A DNA stretch of 64,000 nucleotides from Undaria pinnatifida (Eukaryota; Sar; Phaeophyceae; Laminariales; Alariaceae). Position 1 is the stretch's first letter, and every line of letters begins with the position of its first letter. The notes below the pieces were generated by a model. That model was not told the origin of the DNA and ran no database searches. It saw only the letters and a program-made list of their open reading frames with translations. The DNA lies in NCBI GenBank assembly GCA_012845835.1, contig JABAKD010000029.1, positions 3,989,500 to 4,053,499 of the forward strand, in the 5' to 3' direction. This document shows, one piece after another, positions 11,701 through 20,926 of the stretch. A program made the position numbers and the translations under genes.

Positions 11701-12950
11701 AGAGACAATACCGGGGTACGCCCTTGGGTCGTTCCTGACCAACGCAAAAACAAAACACGAATGCTAAAAAAACGCCACGTTATTCCTGACAATTTTGGAA
11801 ATTATGAAATGTCACGTTTTTTTCCGAAAAAATAGGAAAAAAATAATATTTTTTTCGTCAGGAATCCTGACATCATATTTTACGGGGGAAAAGAGTCAAA
11901 ACGATTCCAAAGTCCGAATTCCCAACAAACATCACGATTCGTGAAAAAACATCGCGTCTTCTTCTTTTTTTTCAGGATTCCTGAGTTTTGTTGTGTTCGT
12001 TAGTAAGAACAGCCCTTTTAGTGCTCTTAACCTTAATGCTTCTACTGATAGTGGCGGTTCTACTTCTGTGCTATTGGAACGGGGAAACACAACAAGCAGG
12101 ACCGAACATGGTCATCAACAGCAAAAAAAACAAACAACATTTAACGCTTCTCGAAGATATCAGTTTCGTTCGAAAACCGGATAGTTCAAGAAGGACACTG
12201 GGATTCTCCTCCGACGGACATACAATTAGGGGCGGAGGAAAGGGGAAGCAGTGACGATCACTCTCGAGGCATCAAACACCTCCCGTGCATAGCTCCGCGA
12301 CTATAAAATACAAACGGAGCACAAAAGAGCTCAACGACACTCCCCTTGCCGGTTGCCAGCCCCTACGGTAAAAAAAGGCTAGCCCACTGCTGTGGTTTCC
12401 ACATAAGATGTTGGGGTGCATCAAGATTTCCATTTTAGCTCCTGGTCCTCCGAAAAAGAAAAAAAAAAAAAAAAGTACCGCAGCCGGCTGTGGTGCCGGT
12501 ATACAAGCACCCCGTCGCGAAAACTATCACCTATAACGGCGGGCGCTATTACACGATAGAGGTATACCGTTTTTTGGCGAAAAAAAACCGCCTCCTGCAT
12601 GACGGGTCTCCTTAACCCATCGTATTTCAACGACGACGTCAAAATCGTGCTGATATTTCCGGACAGAGAATGGCGTGGTCCCCCGTAACTATACCGATAT
12701 CCTTGTCACCCCAAGACATGATTTGGAAATCGCACACGCGCCCTGTAGATTCTGCGATGAACCACACGCCAGAAACAGCCACACCCACCTTGAACTTTCG
12801 CGGGTTAAACCTGGAGGTAATGGCAACCATGTGCTTCGACAGGGCCTTTTTTTCCCGCGCGCACACCCCCACCGTGATGTGCCCGTCCGCGCGCACCAGC
12901 GTCCCCCGCCATTCCGCCTTCTGCCCGTTCCATCCTTTTCCCGGCGTCAT
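2321..12950 (-). CDS. VIP1: VIP1/PPIP5K-type inositol-pyrophosphate kinase, multi-exon, 3' end uncertain
   Basis: Nine minus-strand exons join in phase: 12950-12789, 11506-11321, 10161-10097, 8550-8493, 8158-8039, 7089-6985, 3787-3690, 3205-3050 and 2726-(2321). The product reads as the ATP-grasp kinase of the VIP1/PPIP5K family, which phosphorylates InsP6 or InsP7 to inositol pyrophosphates in the cytosol. Landmarks seen are [17 protein letters not shown] near residue 30, KPFVEKP (165-171) followed by [12 protein letters not shown] and [30 protein letters not shown] (from 234), CGFD (290-293) and DVNG (305-308, metal and nucleotide site), then a family-typical YTDDCA. The start is the ATG at 12950, just before the conserved N-terminus; nine in-frame codons could extend it to an acceptor at 12959. 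No histidine-phosphatase domain (RHGDRTP-like) is visible, so either it lies left of the window or this is a kinase-only form. The introns are packed with microsatellites. Confidence 0.88.
3050..3205 (-). CDS. VIP1: VIP1 exon 8 (CGFD...DVNG)
   Basis: 156 bp, acceptor GCCAG|A and donor AAA|GTGAGT (strong). It encodes [40 protein letters not shown] and GWSFVKNSR. It carries the metal-coordinating DVNG of the ATP-grasp fold. Confidence 0.92.
3525..3685. repeat. CCCT-rich pyrimidine tract in VIP1 intron
   Basis: A nearly pure C/T tract on the plus strand (purine on the transcribed sense strand) starts a few bases after the exon 7 donor. It is built of CCCT and CCTC units with C-runs of up to about 11. 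Confidence 0.85.
3690..3787 (-). CDS. VIP1: VIP1 exon 7
   Basis: 98 bp, phase 0 in and phase 2 out, acceptor CTAAG|GTT and donor TTAG|GTGGGA. It encodes [20 protein letters not shown] then [12 protein letters not shown], near-invariant in VIP1/PPIP5K. The intron downstream opens into a GGGA-rich tract (3525-3680). Confidence 0.93.
4990..5360. repeat. Degenerate tandem array, CTACACTTCTGTGAGTTCTG type
   Basis: Irregular repetitions of ACCCTACA(C/G)ACTT, TCTGTGAGTTCTGT and CCACAATACCC, interleaved with TACAGAGATTACCCT. At least six partial units are visible, and none keeps a reading frame. Confidence 0.7.
5510..6070. repeat. AGATCATAT / CTCGGACAGATCACGAT array
   Basis: Short units of ATCATATAGATCATA change after about 5950 into CCTCGGACAGATCACGATCT units of about 33 bp. 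The array is rich in GATC. No gene. Confidence 0.8.
6237..6762. mobile_element. TIR element family A, two nested or partial copies
   Basis: ACGCGTGCTACGACAGAGG lies at about 6239 and ACGCGTGCCACGATAGAGG at about 6449, each followed by the GACGGGG-CTCCTTA-CCCAAAATCG block. The right end is degraded near 6760 (GTGCACCGCTCTCCCTT). Confidence 0.55.
6985..7089 (-). CDS. VIP1: VIP1 exon 6
   Basis: 35 codons, phase 0 at both ends, acceptor TCCAG|ATC and donor AAAG|GTGAGA. It encodes [20 protein letters not shown], matching the family's 'G-S-Y-I-Y-E-E-F' block. Confidence 0.92.
7430..7960. repeat. ACCAAC minisatellite in VIP1 intron 5
   Basis: More than 500 bp of ACCAAC/GCCAACACCAAC units. All six frames are largely open, which gives long low-complexity ORFs with no evidence of coding. 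Confidence 0.92.
8039..8158 (-). CDS. VIP1: VIP1 exon 5 (ATP-binding KPFVEKP)
   Basis: 40 codons, phase 0 at both ends, acceptor TGTAG|GTG and donor AAAG|GTGAGC. It encodes [20 protein letters not shown] and [16 protein letters not shown], among the most conserved stretches of the VIP1 kinase. The intron that follows is the ACCAAC minisatellite. Confidence 0.93.
8215..8460. repeat. CAATCAAACATCAC tandem repeat
   Basis: Units of 22-30 bp reading ACCAATCAAACATCACTGCTC, degenerate, about eight copies, in VIP1 intron 4. Confidence 0.75.
8493..8550 (-). CDS. VIP1: VIP1 exon 4
   Basis: 58 bp, phase 2 in and phase 0 out, acceptor GGCAG|G and donor ACAG|GTGAGG. It encodes [19 protein letters not shown], the acidic segment before the ATP-binding KPFVEKP exon. 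The match to the family is weaker here, but phase and splice sites fit exactly. Confidence 0.8.
8560..9320. repeat. Diverged AACGTGTCCAAAA / GATCCGATCGGACGCG array
   Basis: In VIP1 intron 3, short words such as CGTATCCAAAACATGT, AAAACGTGTCCAACA and GATCCGATCGGACGCGCATA recur in variable order. No coding pattern; the ORFs in this stretch are low-complexity by-products. Confidence 0.65.
9350..9745. repeat. 74-bp tandem repeat, about five copies
   Basis: Units start TCAAGGGAAAACGTCC(G/A)GCGG and contain GTGTCAAACCGATCGTTCCAC and CTAGTAGTTTGCCGTCAG. Starts at 9353, 9427 and 9501 are exactly 74 bp apart; the later copies are shortened. Confidence 0.88.
10097..10161 (-). CDS. VIP1: VIP1 exon 3
   Basis: 65 bp, phase 0 in and phase 2 out, acceptor GACAG|GTG and donor GG|GTGAGC. 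It encodes [20 protein letters not shown], which continues HDRRR as in other VIP1 proteins. Confidence 0.88.
10220..10625. repeat. ACCC/CAACC minisatellite in VIP1 intron 2
   Basis: Units of ACCCACCC and CAACCAACCCATCCACCCGC, partly organised as 56-60-bp higher-order units, lie just upstream on the sense strand of VIP1 exon 3. Confidence 0.85.
11142..11188 (-). repeat. Degenerate copy of VIP1 exon 2 3' end
   Basis: These 47 bp align without gaps to 11320-11366 (exon 2 end plus donor) with 7 mismatches by eye. It lies 178 bp downstream in the intron on the sense strand. The sense frame carries an early TAG, so it is not an alternative exon. Confidence 0.75.
11321..11506 (-). CDS. VIP1: VIP1 exon 2
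   Basis: 62 codons, phase 0 at both ends, acceptor CACAG|GTG and donor AGG|GTGAGG. It encodes [31 protein letters not shown] and the ending VLHDRRR, all matching the family. A degenerate copy of its 3' end lies at 11142-11188 in the following intron. Confidence 0.9.
12543..12625. mobile_element. TIR element family A, fragment
   Basis: ACACGATAGAGGTATACCG followed by TTTTTGGCG and GACGGGTCTCCTTAACCCA matches one end of family A. The other end is missing. Confidence 0.5.
12789..12950 (-). CDS. VIP1: VIP1 exon 1 (N-terminal kinase lobe)
   Basis: 54 codons from the ATG at 12950 to donor AAG|GTGGGT at 12788, phase 0. It encodes [18 protein letters not shown] and RFNPRKFK, the characteristic first strand and helix of the VIP1 kinase. 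An acceptor-like CTAG at 12960-12963 would allow an upstream exon joining at 12959. Confidence 0.82.
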
Positions 12951-13516
12951 CCGGTCTACCTAGATGGGGAGATCAGCAGATTGATGGGTTGATGGATCAT
13001 TATAACTGATGGGTTGATAGATTGATGGGTTGATACAATGATCGATTCACAGATTGGCGGATTGACGGATTGGTAGACCAATAGATCAACAGATCGATCC
13101 AGATCAGCAATCAATCTAGATCAATAGATTACTACACCAAATAGACAAATATATCGGCAATTGTGCTGCATTGTTGGAGAATAAACGAAGAGGAGGTGGA
13201 AGAAAGACGATGAGTGTGCGGACAAACATATTTTTATAGGCGATTAGAGGGAGGCGTTGGAAGCCGGAGGTAGGCAGAAAGAACGGGGATTATCATTTCG
13301 AGCACATGCATGGAATTATTCATAGGGGGAGGGGGGGCACTTTTACTTTCTCCATGAAAATCATCTTTTTTAATAGAGCTCCTTAGGTGAAGAGCGCCCG
13401 AAAAAAAAAAAAGGGCGCAGACCTCGGCCGCAGCATGCGACTCTCCAGAGACATTTCCACACACGCACCGCTCGCCGTGGTTCGGGAATGACTCGTAAGA
13501 ACCTGCCATCCCCAAG

Positions 13517-13787
13517 TCGACACCTTTTACCAAGACGCGCATGTTTGCACGTCTGACAAAAAGGTGGTGATGCGGATACCAGTTCCTACCCCCTATAGAT
13601 CGTACCGCCTAATTATCACTTTGTAACACTTCAAGGTCATTCTGTCTGTATCGACACCTTTTACCAAGATGCTCATGTTTGCACGTCTAAAAAAAAGGGG
13701 TGGTGACGCGGATACCAGTTCCTATCGTCAATAGATCGTACCGCCTCATTATCACTCTTCAACACTTCAAGGTCAGTCTGTCTGTAT
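13517..13787. repeat. 134-bp tandem duplication
   Basis: TCGACACCTTTTACCAAGA starts at 13517 and again at 13651. The copies share CATGTTTGCACGTCT, GCGGATACCAGTTCCTA and TAGATCGTACCGCCT, ending in CTTCAAGGTCA-TCTGTCTGTAT. No gene. Confidence 0.88.
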
Positions 13788-14439
13788 CCTCGGCTGGGAC
13801 GCCCTCTCGGAGACTACCTCTCGTTGATGACCCCCAAGAGTGTAGCGACGCCGCACGATCCCACCATTCTTGCTCTCCCCGCAGCCGAAAAAAAACAGCT
13901 TCGAAAATCGCACGACGGCCGTTAGGGTGTGTGTGTTTCTTGCGTGTTACAGTTCGTGACAGCACTTAATGACGAACTTGGCAGCTTAAGAATGTCAGGA
14001 TGAGTTTCTTGGACGGAGCGTAAGAACATGACCTACTTCACACCGAAGTTAGTGTAGGACACGCAATTCAACGCGAGCCGACGAGGGAAGAAACAGCTCA
14101 AGTCTCCTCGCGATAAAAACGAGGGCGCGTACCGTGGTGGGGAGGGGGAAGAAGAGCCTGCTTTGCGACCCCGCCCGGGTCTGAGTTACGCATAGGGAGG
14201 GAGAAGGAGAAACAAAAGTGCGAAGACAATAAGTAGGGTGAGCAAAGAAAAACAAAAAAAAACTGCCTTGCCTAAGCATGACCTCTTTCGCACTGAAAAT
14301 AGTCTAGGACACACCTTGCCTTGCATAAAAATTCCAGCCTTCCCATAAAATAAGGTATTCTTCACTGGCGTCACGCTCCTGTGCTCTTACGGAAAACGAT
14401 TTTTCGTTCGGGGATTCTTACGCTTCAGAGTAACAACTG

Positions 14440-14821
14440 GAGTCGGTCTTACATCATACGGGTGATGTACGGGTCGTTTCAACCGTGGCTCGGCGTTTTG
14501 TCGTTTTTCCTGAGGTGTTCTTTCCCGCCCCAGAGCGAGTGGATTCTGTCCGGTGCGACCACCGACTAAAATATAGGGATGGCATAATGTGAGAACCGCA
14601 GCAGCATCACCACCAACTGTGCAATCGTAGCTTTGCCCTTTTGGCGGTCTGTAACCGTGTTTGCTGGGGAAATATTCCACTCCAGAGTGATTGGAGTCTG
14701 TTTGGTCACCACGGATGATCTTATTGCGACGAGTTAATGAGTTAACATGAGACCGACACCACCACCAACAACAACAGCAACAACAAACACAAACACAAAC
14801 AACAACAGCAACAACAAACAC

Positions 14822-14868
<47 letters not shown>

Positions 14869-15300
14869 CCAACACCAACACCAACACCAACACCAACACC
14901 AACACCAACACCAACACCAACACCAACAACACCAACATCAACACCAACACCAACACCAACACCAACACCAACAACCACAACAACACTCGTGCAATCGTCG
15001 ATTAACCCGTTCAGCGGTCTGTCATCGTTTTTTTGCGCGGCGTATTCTCCTAGATCGGACTGTGTCCGATGACCGTGTCCGATGACCACGGGCTAGCTTC
15101 TGACGACGAGATATGATAGTGCGAGATCAACAACAACAATGGTGCAATCGTACACCCGCTTTCTGCGGTATCTAATCGCTCTTCCTGGGGTATTCATCCG
15201 AGATGCATCTGCTCCGGAGCGATTGGAGTCTGTCCGGTTGCCACGAACTAGCTCATGGCAATGACATAACGTGAGAACAACAACAACAACAACAATCGCG
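14440..15300. repeat. CAA-punctuated tandem array of 150-280-bp units
   Basis: Three or four diverged units each carry GTGCAATCGT, GGTCTGT-A-CG, TTCCTGGGGTATTC, CCAGAGTGATTGGAGTCTGT, CCACG and GAGTTAACGTGAGA. Each ends in a (CAA)n or (CAACAC)n run of 12 to about 230 bp before the next unit begins. Related single units lie at 470-642 and 32975-33145. Confidence 0.75.
14756..14991. repeat. CAA / CAACAC microsatellite
   Basis: Pure (CAA)n grades into (CAACAC)n and back. It is the longest microsatellite tail inside the 14.4-15.3 kb array. Confidence 0.92.
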
Positions 15301-15837
15301 CAATCAATCGAAGCTTTAACCCTTTTGGCTTTTAAGAGAGAAAAGTCTACAAAAAACCTTTGACGATAACAGCAATCGTTCACACAAAGCGACGCGGGCT
15401 GCTAGGATAGCGCACTGCCATGTAAGCGTCGGACTCCAGCGCAGGCAGCTCCACGACACGCGGGTAGCTCCTAGGATGGCGGACGATCATTCGAGCGTCG
15501 GCCTCCCCGCAGGCGGCTGCAGGACACGCGCGTCGCTTCTACTATCGTATGCCGCATGCTCACCCTGCGCTAAGAAAGCGCTTCAGCTTTTGCTTTATCG
15601 CCGTACATTGGCCCAAACGGGCTATTTAACAGCAGGGTAGCTCGCAGACGTGAATGCCAATCATGAACCCCCAAAAATACAGACAATCCGTTGCTTGGAC
15701 CTTGGCCTTTAGGCCAATTCTTATACAGTCGGATTCGTCCGAGGAAAGAAGGTTACTTCCGGCTCACGACGAAATCAGGCTTCCTTATCGACAAAGGGCC
15801 TTTTCAGACTCAAACGCTTCTCGACCGAGCAATCGGA

Positions 15838-16033
15838 CTAGTACACCCAGCCGAAAGAGTCGTCTTCCCTACTGAATGCGCGCGACCGATTGCTCAGGGC
15901 CTTTGACGGGTAAGATCACTCCTCGCGGGTCGACTCGTACATCTAGCCGTAAAAGAGTCGTCTTCCCTACTGAATGCGCGCGACCGATTGCTCAGGGCTT
16001 TGGACGGGTAGGATCACTCCTCGCGGGTCGGAT
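15838..16033. repeat. 98-bp tandem duplication
   Basis: Two copies carry AGTCGTCTTCCCTACTGAAT, CGACCGATTGCTCAGGGC and GATCACTCCTCGCGGGTCG. They are nearly identical over the central 80 bp and end at the start of a GACCCGACCCG-rich stretch. Confidence 0.88.
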
Positions 16034-16712
16034 CAGGTCAGGGTGACCCGACCCGGCCCGACGCGTGATATTTGAAAACTTCCTGATCCCCACCCGACCA
16101 GACCCGTCAGATTCGAACACCTCCTGACCCGATCCGACCCGACCCGTCAGATTCGAACACCTCCTGACCCGACTCGCGGGCCGGGTTATGGCCCGTGAAA
16201 ACCCGTGAGAAATATGGAGCAAGCTATAAACTCGTTCAGGCTGATCGGTGTTACTTGCCCAGTTACAAGGGCGGCGTGGCTAATTGTTTTTTTTCGTTCA
16301 GTTTTTACACAAGAGTTCTTTCTCCCATTAGTCAACTTCAACCCTTGGCACCCCCGGGATTTCAAGTCAATCGCATTCCTGAGGGGAAGCTTTTATCATG
16401 CACACATAGATTTGTGTCTACACAGTGCAGTGTTACTGTGGTAAAACATGTACCGGTACTGCGGAAAATGAGGACATTGCGTGGCGTGTGCACTATCTTC
16501 GCCATGTTGGTCGCAGTCAGGTCTGGTAGAACAGAACACTGTTGAAGTTTATAGTCTATGCCTATTGATAGTCTAACGAACGAAGAACGACGAACATGAT
16601 GACGATAATCATCCTCGTCCTGGTCACCATCGCCGTTACCATCAACATTTTACCACCAGCACCATCACCACCATCACCACCGCCACCATCAGTACCACGA
16701 TCATCACCACGA

Positions 16713-17094
16713 TGGTGACCATCGTCACCCGTAGCGAACTGCAACAGTTATCCCGCCACCATACATTACTAGACCAACAGCAGTCCGACAAACATCCTAC
16801 GGCAGTAAATCGGTATCACACAGCACAGCACAGCAAACATAAGCAAAAAGCGAGGTGGAGAAGTCGGCAAAATAGTAAAAATCAGAACTTATGGTTCCGG
16901 TAGGTGACCATCGCCACCCGTAGCGAACTGCAACAATTATCCCGCTACCATATTGACAAAACGATCAGCAGCACGAACGATAAATAGCTTACGAAAGTAA
17001 AACCCGATATCACACAGTTAGCAGCAGCAACAGTAAGAAAAGCCAGGTCGAGAAGTTGGCAAAACAGCAAAAATAGGAAAATCGGGATCTGTGA
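16713..17094. repeat. ~190-bp tandem duplication
   Basis: GGTGACCATCG(T/C)CACCCGT and AGCGAACTGCAACA(G/A)TTATC open both copies. GTCGGCAAAATAG / GTTGGCAAAACAG closes them. Confidence 0.8.
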
Positions 17095-17239
17095 TGAGAT
17101 ACGGCCAAAGGTAATTTCTTACTTCCCACAGCGCCAAATATCAGGGGATCATTTCCACCCTCGTACGCCGGATATTCCAGGGCTGTTCACGGGTCACGAC
17201 CCGACCCGCGGGAGGTTTCAGTAGCTTTCTAGACTCTCG

Positions 17240-17460
17240 CGGGTCGGGTTGGGTCGGGTCGGGTCGGGTCGGGTCGGGTCGGGTCGGGTCGGGTCGGGTC
17301 GGGTCGGGTCGGGTCGGGTCGGGTCGGGTCGGGTCGGGTCGGGTCGGGTCGGGTCGGGTCGGGTCGGGTCGGGTCGGGTCGGGTCGGGTCGGGTCGGGTC
17401 GGGTCGGGTCGGGTCGGGTCGGGTCGGGTCGGGGCGGGGCGGGTCGGGTCGGGTCGGGTA
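17240..17460. repeat. GGGTC pentanucleotide array, about 43 units
   Basis: Nearly pure GGGTC repeats with one GGGGC-type interruption near the right end. The flanks (CACGACCCGACCCGCGGGAG and GACCCGACCCGACCCGAGAG) contain GGGTC in both orientations. Confidence 0.97.
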
Positions 17461-18169
17461 AGGAGATCTCACGGGACGGTTCCAGACCGGGCGGGACGTT
17501 TTGAAGTCTGACGGGATGGGTCAGGTCCGGTCGAATCACTCTGACCCGACCCGACCCGAGAGAGAAGGGACCTGGTCCGTGAAAAGCTCTGGGAATTTTT
17601 TGTCCCGTGTCGCACCCAACGGTCGGAATCTCCGCAAGGGAAATCTCGAAATCATCCCAACAATTCGAACTTCGCATTATTTTTGATTAATAAAAGATGA
17701 GCTTCAAACCATTTTCGGCGTACAGTACACGTTCAACGACAACAAAGCATACAGTCGGGTTGTGTGTTGTGTTGATTGTATTGGTATGGTGTTGGTGTTG
17801 GCCTTGGCGTTGGGGTTGGGTTGGGTTGGGTTGTTGTTGTTTTTGTTGTCTCACATCAACTCTAGTCAAACATCTAGAGTCCGTGGTCACACAAAGGTGC
17901 TGGAGCCCTAGGACGATCCCAAAAACCAAATGAAAAAAAAAATCGTCCGGGATATACTGCGCTTTTTCGCCTAAACACGCACGATACGAAGAAGGCGCAC
18001 ACGTGAAATGATCCAAATGTGCAAACTGAACTCACATGGCTGCGGGTATCCACTAAACTACGGCATAGAGTTCCCCCGTTTCCACAACTAATCAACTCGC
18101 GGCTACAAACTAGAGCGGTTGGGCTGCCTGCACCGTACAAACCGCACTGTAAACGTGAGCACAGACGGA

Positions 18170-18357
18170 GGGTTGGGTTGGGTTGGGTTGGGTTGGGTTG
18201 GGTTGGGTTGGGTTGGGTTGGGTTGGGTTGGGTTGGGTTGGGTTGGGTTGGGTTGGGTTGGGTTGGGTTGGGTTGGGTTGGGTTGGGTTGGATTGAGTAG
18301 GGTTGGATTGGGTTGGGTTGGGTTGAGTTGGGTTGGGTTGGGATGGGATTGGGTTGA
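18170..18357. repeat. GGGTT pentanucleotide array, about 36 units
   Basis: Pure GGGTT units to about 18290, then variants (GGATT, GAGTA, GAGTT). The right flank (18360-18600) resembles the right flank of the GACCC block near 16.2 kb. The TTGGG units are not a canonical telomere repeat. Confidence 0.97.
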
Positions 18358-19074
18358 CCACGGTCACCAATACCCACCAGCGCGAGTTCCTGGCGAGAGC
18401 TACAACAGTTTAGGCTAACTAATAAACTCGTTGGGGCTTGGGGCGGCTGACGCTGTTTCGTAGTTTTTTAAGGGTTCTTCCCCCTGTCCAACTTGCGACA
18501 CCTTGGGGATTCCAAGCCAACCATGCCTTGAAGGGCACACTATTGATATTATCAACATACGGCCGTATTCGAGAACAGGTGTGTTCCGTGTCCCGTTCCG
18601 TACTGCAACTGCCGTAATTTTGTTAACCGCCCGACGTTTTTAATTTGACCACGGAATATTTTCAGGAAAACTAATGTGAGAACACCATCACAACCATAAT
18701 TTTCCCGGAAATCTCCGGCTCGTTGAGCTCTTTCTTATTGCGAAAAAGAGTAGGTAGTGTAGTCTAAACTGGAATATGCGTACGAGAACGCACGCTGTCG
18801 AAGAAACAAACAAATTCAGCCCGCCGGGGTAACATTCATGTTTCTTATCTGTACCAAGTATGCTCAAATTGTTTCCCACTAAATCCAAGTAGGTGGTCAA
18901 AGGGTGCTGTTCTAAAAGGGCCCACAAGTACTCGTCTACTCTTTTTCAAGATACCAAACAAACATTCCAGATACAAGATACCAAGGGTATCTGCGTACCT
19001 GCTCCTGGCATGAAGTGTTTGGTGCTCTCCCCTGTCCAACGTCTCCTCAATTCCTACATATAACCGTCATTACC

Positions 19075-19259
19075 TGGTATGTAGGCAGACACAGGAGCCA
19101 CGCACTCGTACGACATAAGATCATCCGAGTACAGCAGTACCAGGTACAGCAGCAGCAGCAGTAGCGGTTGGCAATGCAAGGAACGGCTAGGCAAGGCACG
19201 CGACCTACTGTCTGTAGCAGACGAGAGGTCCACCAAAACGAGCTGCGAGGGGGATACCG
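19075..19259 (-). CDS. Low-confidence candidate 5' exon, function unknown
   Basis: An ATG near 19259 opens a minus-strand frame reading MAVSPSQLVLVDLSSATDSR and later PLLLLLLYLVLLYSDDL. It reaches a plausible donor ATACCAG|GTAATG near 19075. The hydrophobic run could be a signal or membrane segment, but part of it comes from a CTG repeat. I recognise no family and no partner exon. Confidence 0.15.
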
Positions 19260-19713
19260 CCATCGATCGTGGAGGCTGCGCCCTACACAAGCTTCAGCAG
19301 CGTACAGAGAGAAAGGGGGCTTGCTGGCGACGGCAGTGACGGGCTTCTAGGCTTTGGGTTGGATCCCATTGCTGTATCAATAAGACTGCTGTGTTTCCTT
19401 GCCACAGACCTACTACTCCTGTTGTAGTGCCGTGCTGCTGCTGTGTTGGGCTGATGTAAAATAGTTCTCGCGGGTTTTGGGTACAAGCATACATTTTCTC
19501 GGTACACCAGGGCCACTGCGATCCACACCTTCAGCCTCGTTAGTATCCCTTCCCTCGAGTCTCCAGCGTTGGCTGTCCCTTAGTGTCCTCTCGGCAGCTA
19601 CACAGGCTGTGCGTGTGGCAGGTGGGCTACTGAGAGCCCAAATCAAAACACTCTAATCGTTAATTTCCCCGCATCATAACGCTAATATTTTTTCTGAAAA
19701 CCCTTAAACCCTT

Positions 19714-20457
19714 TGAAAGGAGATGGGGTCTGGCTGACTCCTTTGTAGATGCTGATGTGTAAACTGGTTGCTGATGTTCGTGGTGTCGGTACAGTGGCTC
19801 AAGATCAAGGAAAATTAACTTTTATTAGTGTCTCTGCAGAAATGGTTGAGAGCAGGGAAGTGACGAGACTGATCCGATGTGGCTCGTTTTCCTTGCTCAT
19901 TTTGCTCCAAATTGCTACATAACTCTTCCTATTTTCAACAACACAAAGCAGTACTTCAACAGTACCTGTAGGAAAAACAGGCTCTCCTCAGATAACTGTT
20001 ACTTAACGCCTACATAGACTACCTTCACTAGCAAAGACTCACTTCTTCTCAAGCTTCCCGTGACTCCTCTGTCCTTGCTCTGTCTAGCCTTGCTACTTTC
20101 GTCTCCAACTGACACTTGTCTTTCCTCTCTTTGAGATTATCCTATTTTCTCTGTGCAATAACCCATGAAAATGTCACCAAACTACTGCGTTTTAGTGTAC
20201 ATTTCCCCGTTGGTTCCTCTCAGTTCATAATTAATCTCTTCCTGCCTTAATTCGGTAAAACCTGTCATTCCTCATGAACTAAATTCCGTCATAACACAAC
20301 TGAACAAAGAGGATAGCCGGAATTCTTGCTCATGAAGAAATTGCATTTTCCCTAATCAAACATCCAATTCTTCTAAATTGAAACCTTCTGTCTCCAGTCT
20401 CATCGCAAATGAACCTTTTTCTATACTAATTCCTAGTAAATTTCCAATCTCACCACA
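19714..20457 (-). repeat. 3' LTR of the retrotransposon
   Basis: 744 bp, TG...CA ends, 743/744 identical by eye to the 5' LTR at 30494-31237. The host flank to its left ends in CCTT, the target-site duplication. Confidence 0.97.
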
Positions 20458-20472
20458 CTCGCCCCCCTAAGT
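20458..20472 (-). promoter_or_regulatory. Polypurine tract, plus-strand primer site
   Basis: On the sense strand AACTTAGGGGGGCGAG abuts the TG of the 3' LTR, in the position and composition of a retroelement polypurine tract. One C interrupts it. Confidence 0.7.
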
Positions 20473-20926
20473 TCATTGCCACCTCTCGCAGAACAAGGTG
20501 TGCAAGGAAATTATACTCTTCCAGTCTGAGATTGCTGTAAAATGTTTGACTAGTATAGCACTCAAATTCACTAATATAATGAAACCAAAATTTTTTACTC
20601 AACAATTTCTACTTCAAAAAGGTCTCTTCCGAGCTAATTTTTCCACCACATTCTCCCCAATTACTGCCAAGCTCACTGATTGCCAATCAAGGCAAATCAT
20701 CGGTAGGACATCATTAACTAATCTGGGCTGAGCTAGTCCTTGACCGATATTTTAGTTGATCCCAAAACAATGCAAAATTTTCGGTTGGGTCTCCTACAGG
20801 GCTGGTTTTGAGAAAATTTTAAACCATTGACCGATTTGATTGCAGCATGGATCCTAAAATTTATCCAAGAAATATACCGTTACTTCCAAAAACTTTAATT
20901 TCCATCCCTCTGACTCTCTTTGGTAC

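Larger units (their letters stand above)
12951..19713. other. Intergenic region between VIP1 and the retrotransposon
   Basis: Its contents are a GATGGATTGATGGGTTGAT array (12965-13130), a 134-bp tandem duplication (13517-13787), CAA-punctuated repeat units (14440-15300), short GC-rich duplications (15410-15540), a 98-bp duplication (15838-16033), a ~190-bp duplication (16713-17094), and GGGTC and GGGTT arrays. The VIP1 promoter should lie at its left end, but I see no clear TATA box. A small candidate exon is listed at 19075-19259. Confidence 0.6.

Noticed and set aside
17141..17677. Arg-Pro-Asp-Pro-Thr repeat protein on the minus strand
   Set aside because: This is the GGGTC pentamer read in frame. 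A pentamer gives a 5-residue period in every frame, and there is no non-repeat domain.
18019..18418. Gly-Leu-Gly-Trp-Val and Asn-Pro-Thr-Gln-Pro repeat ORFs
   Set aside because: By-products of the GGGTT array, with no splice signals or conserved flanking sequence.
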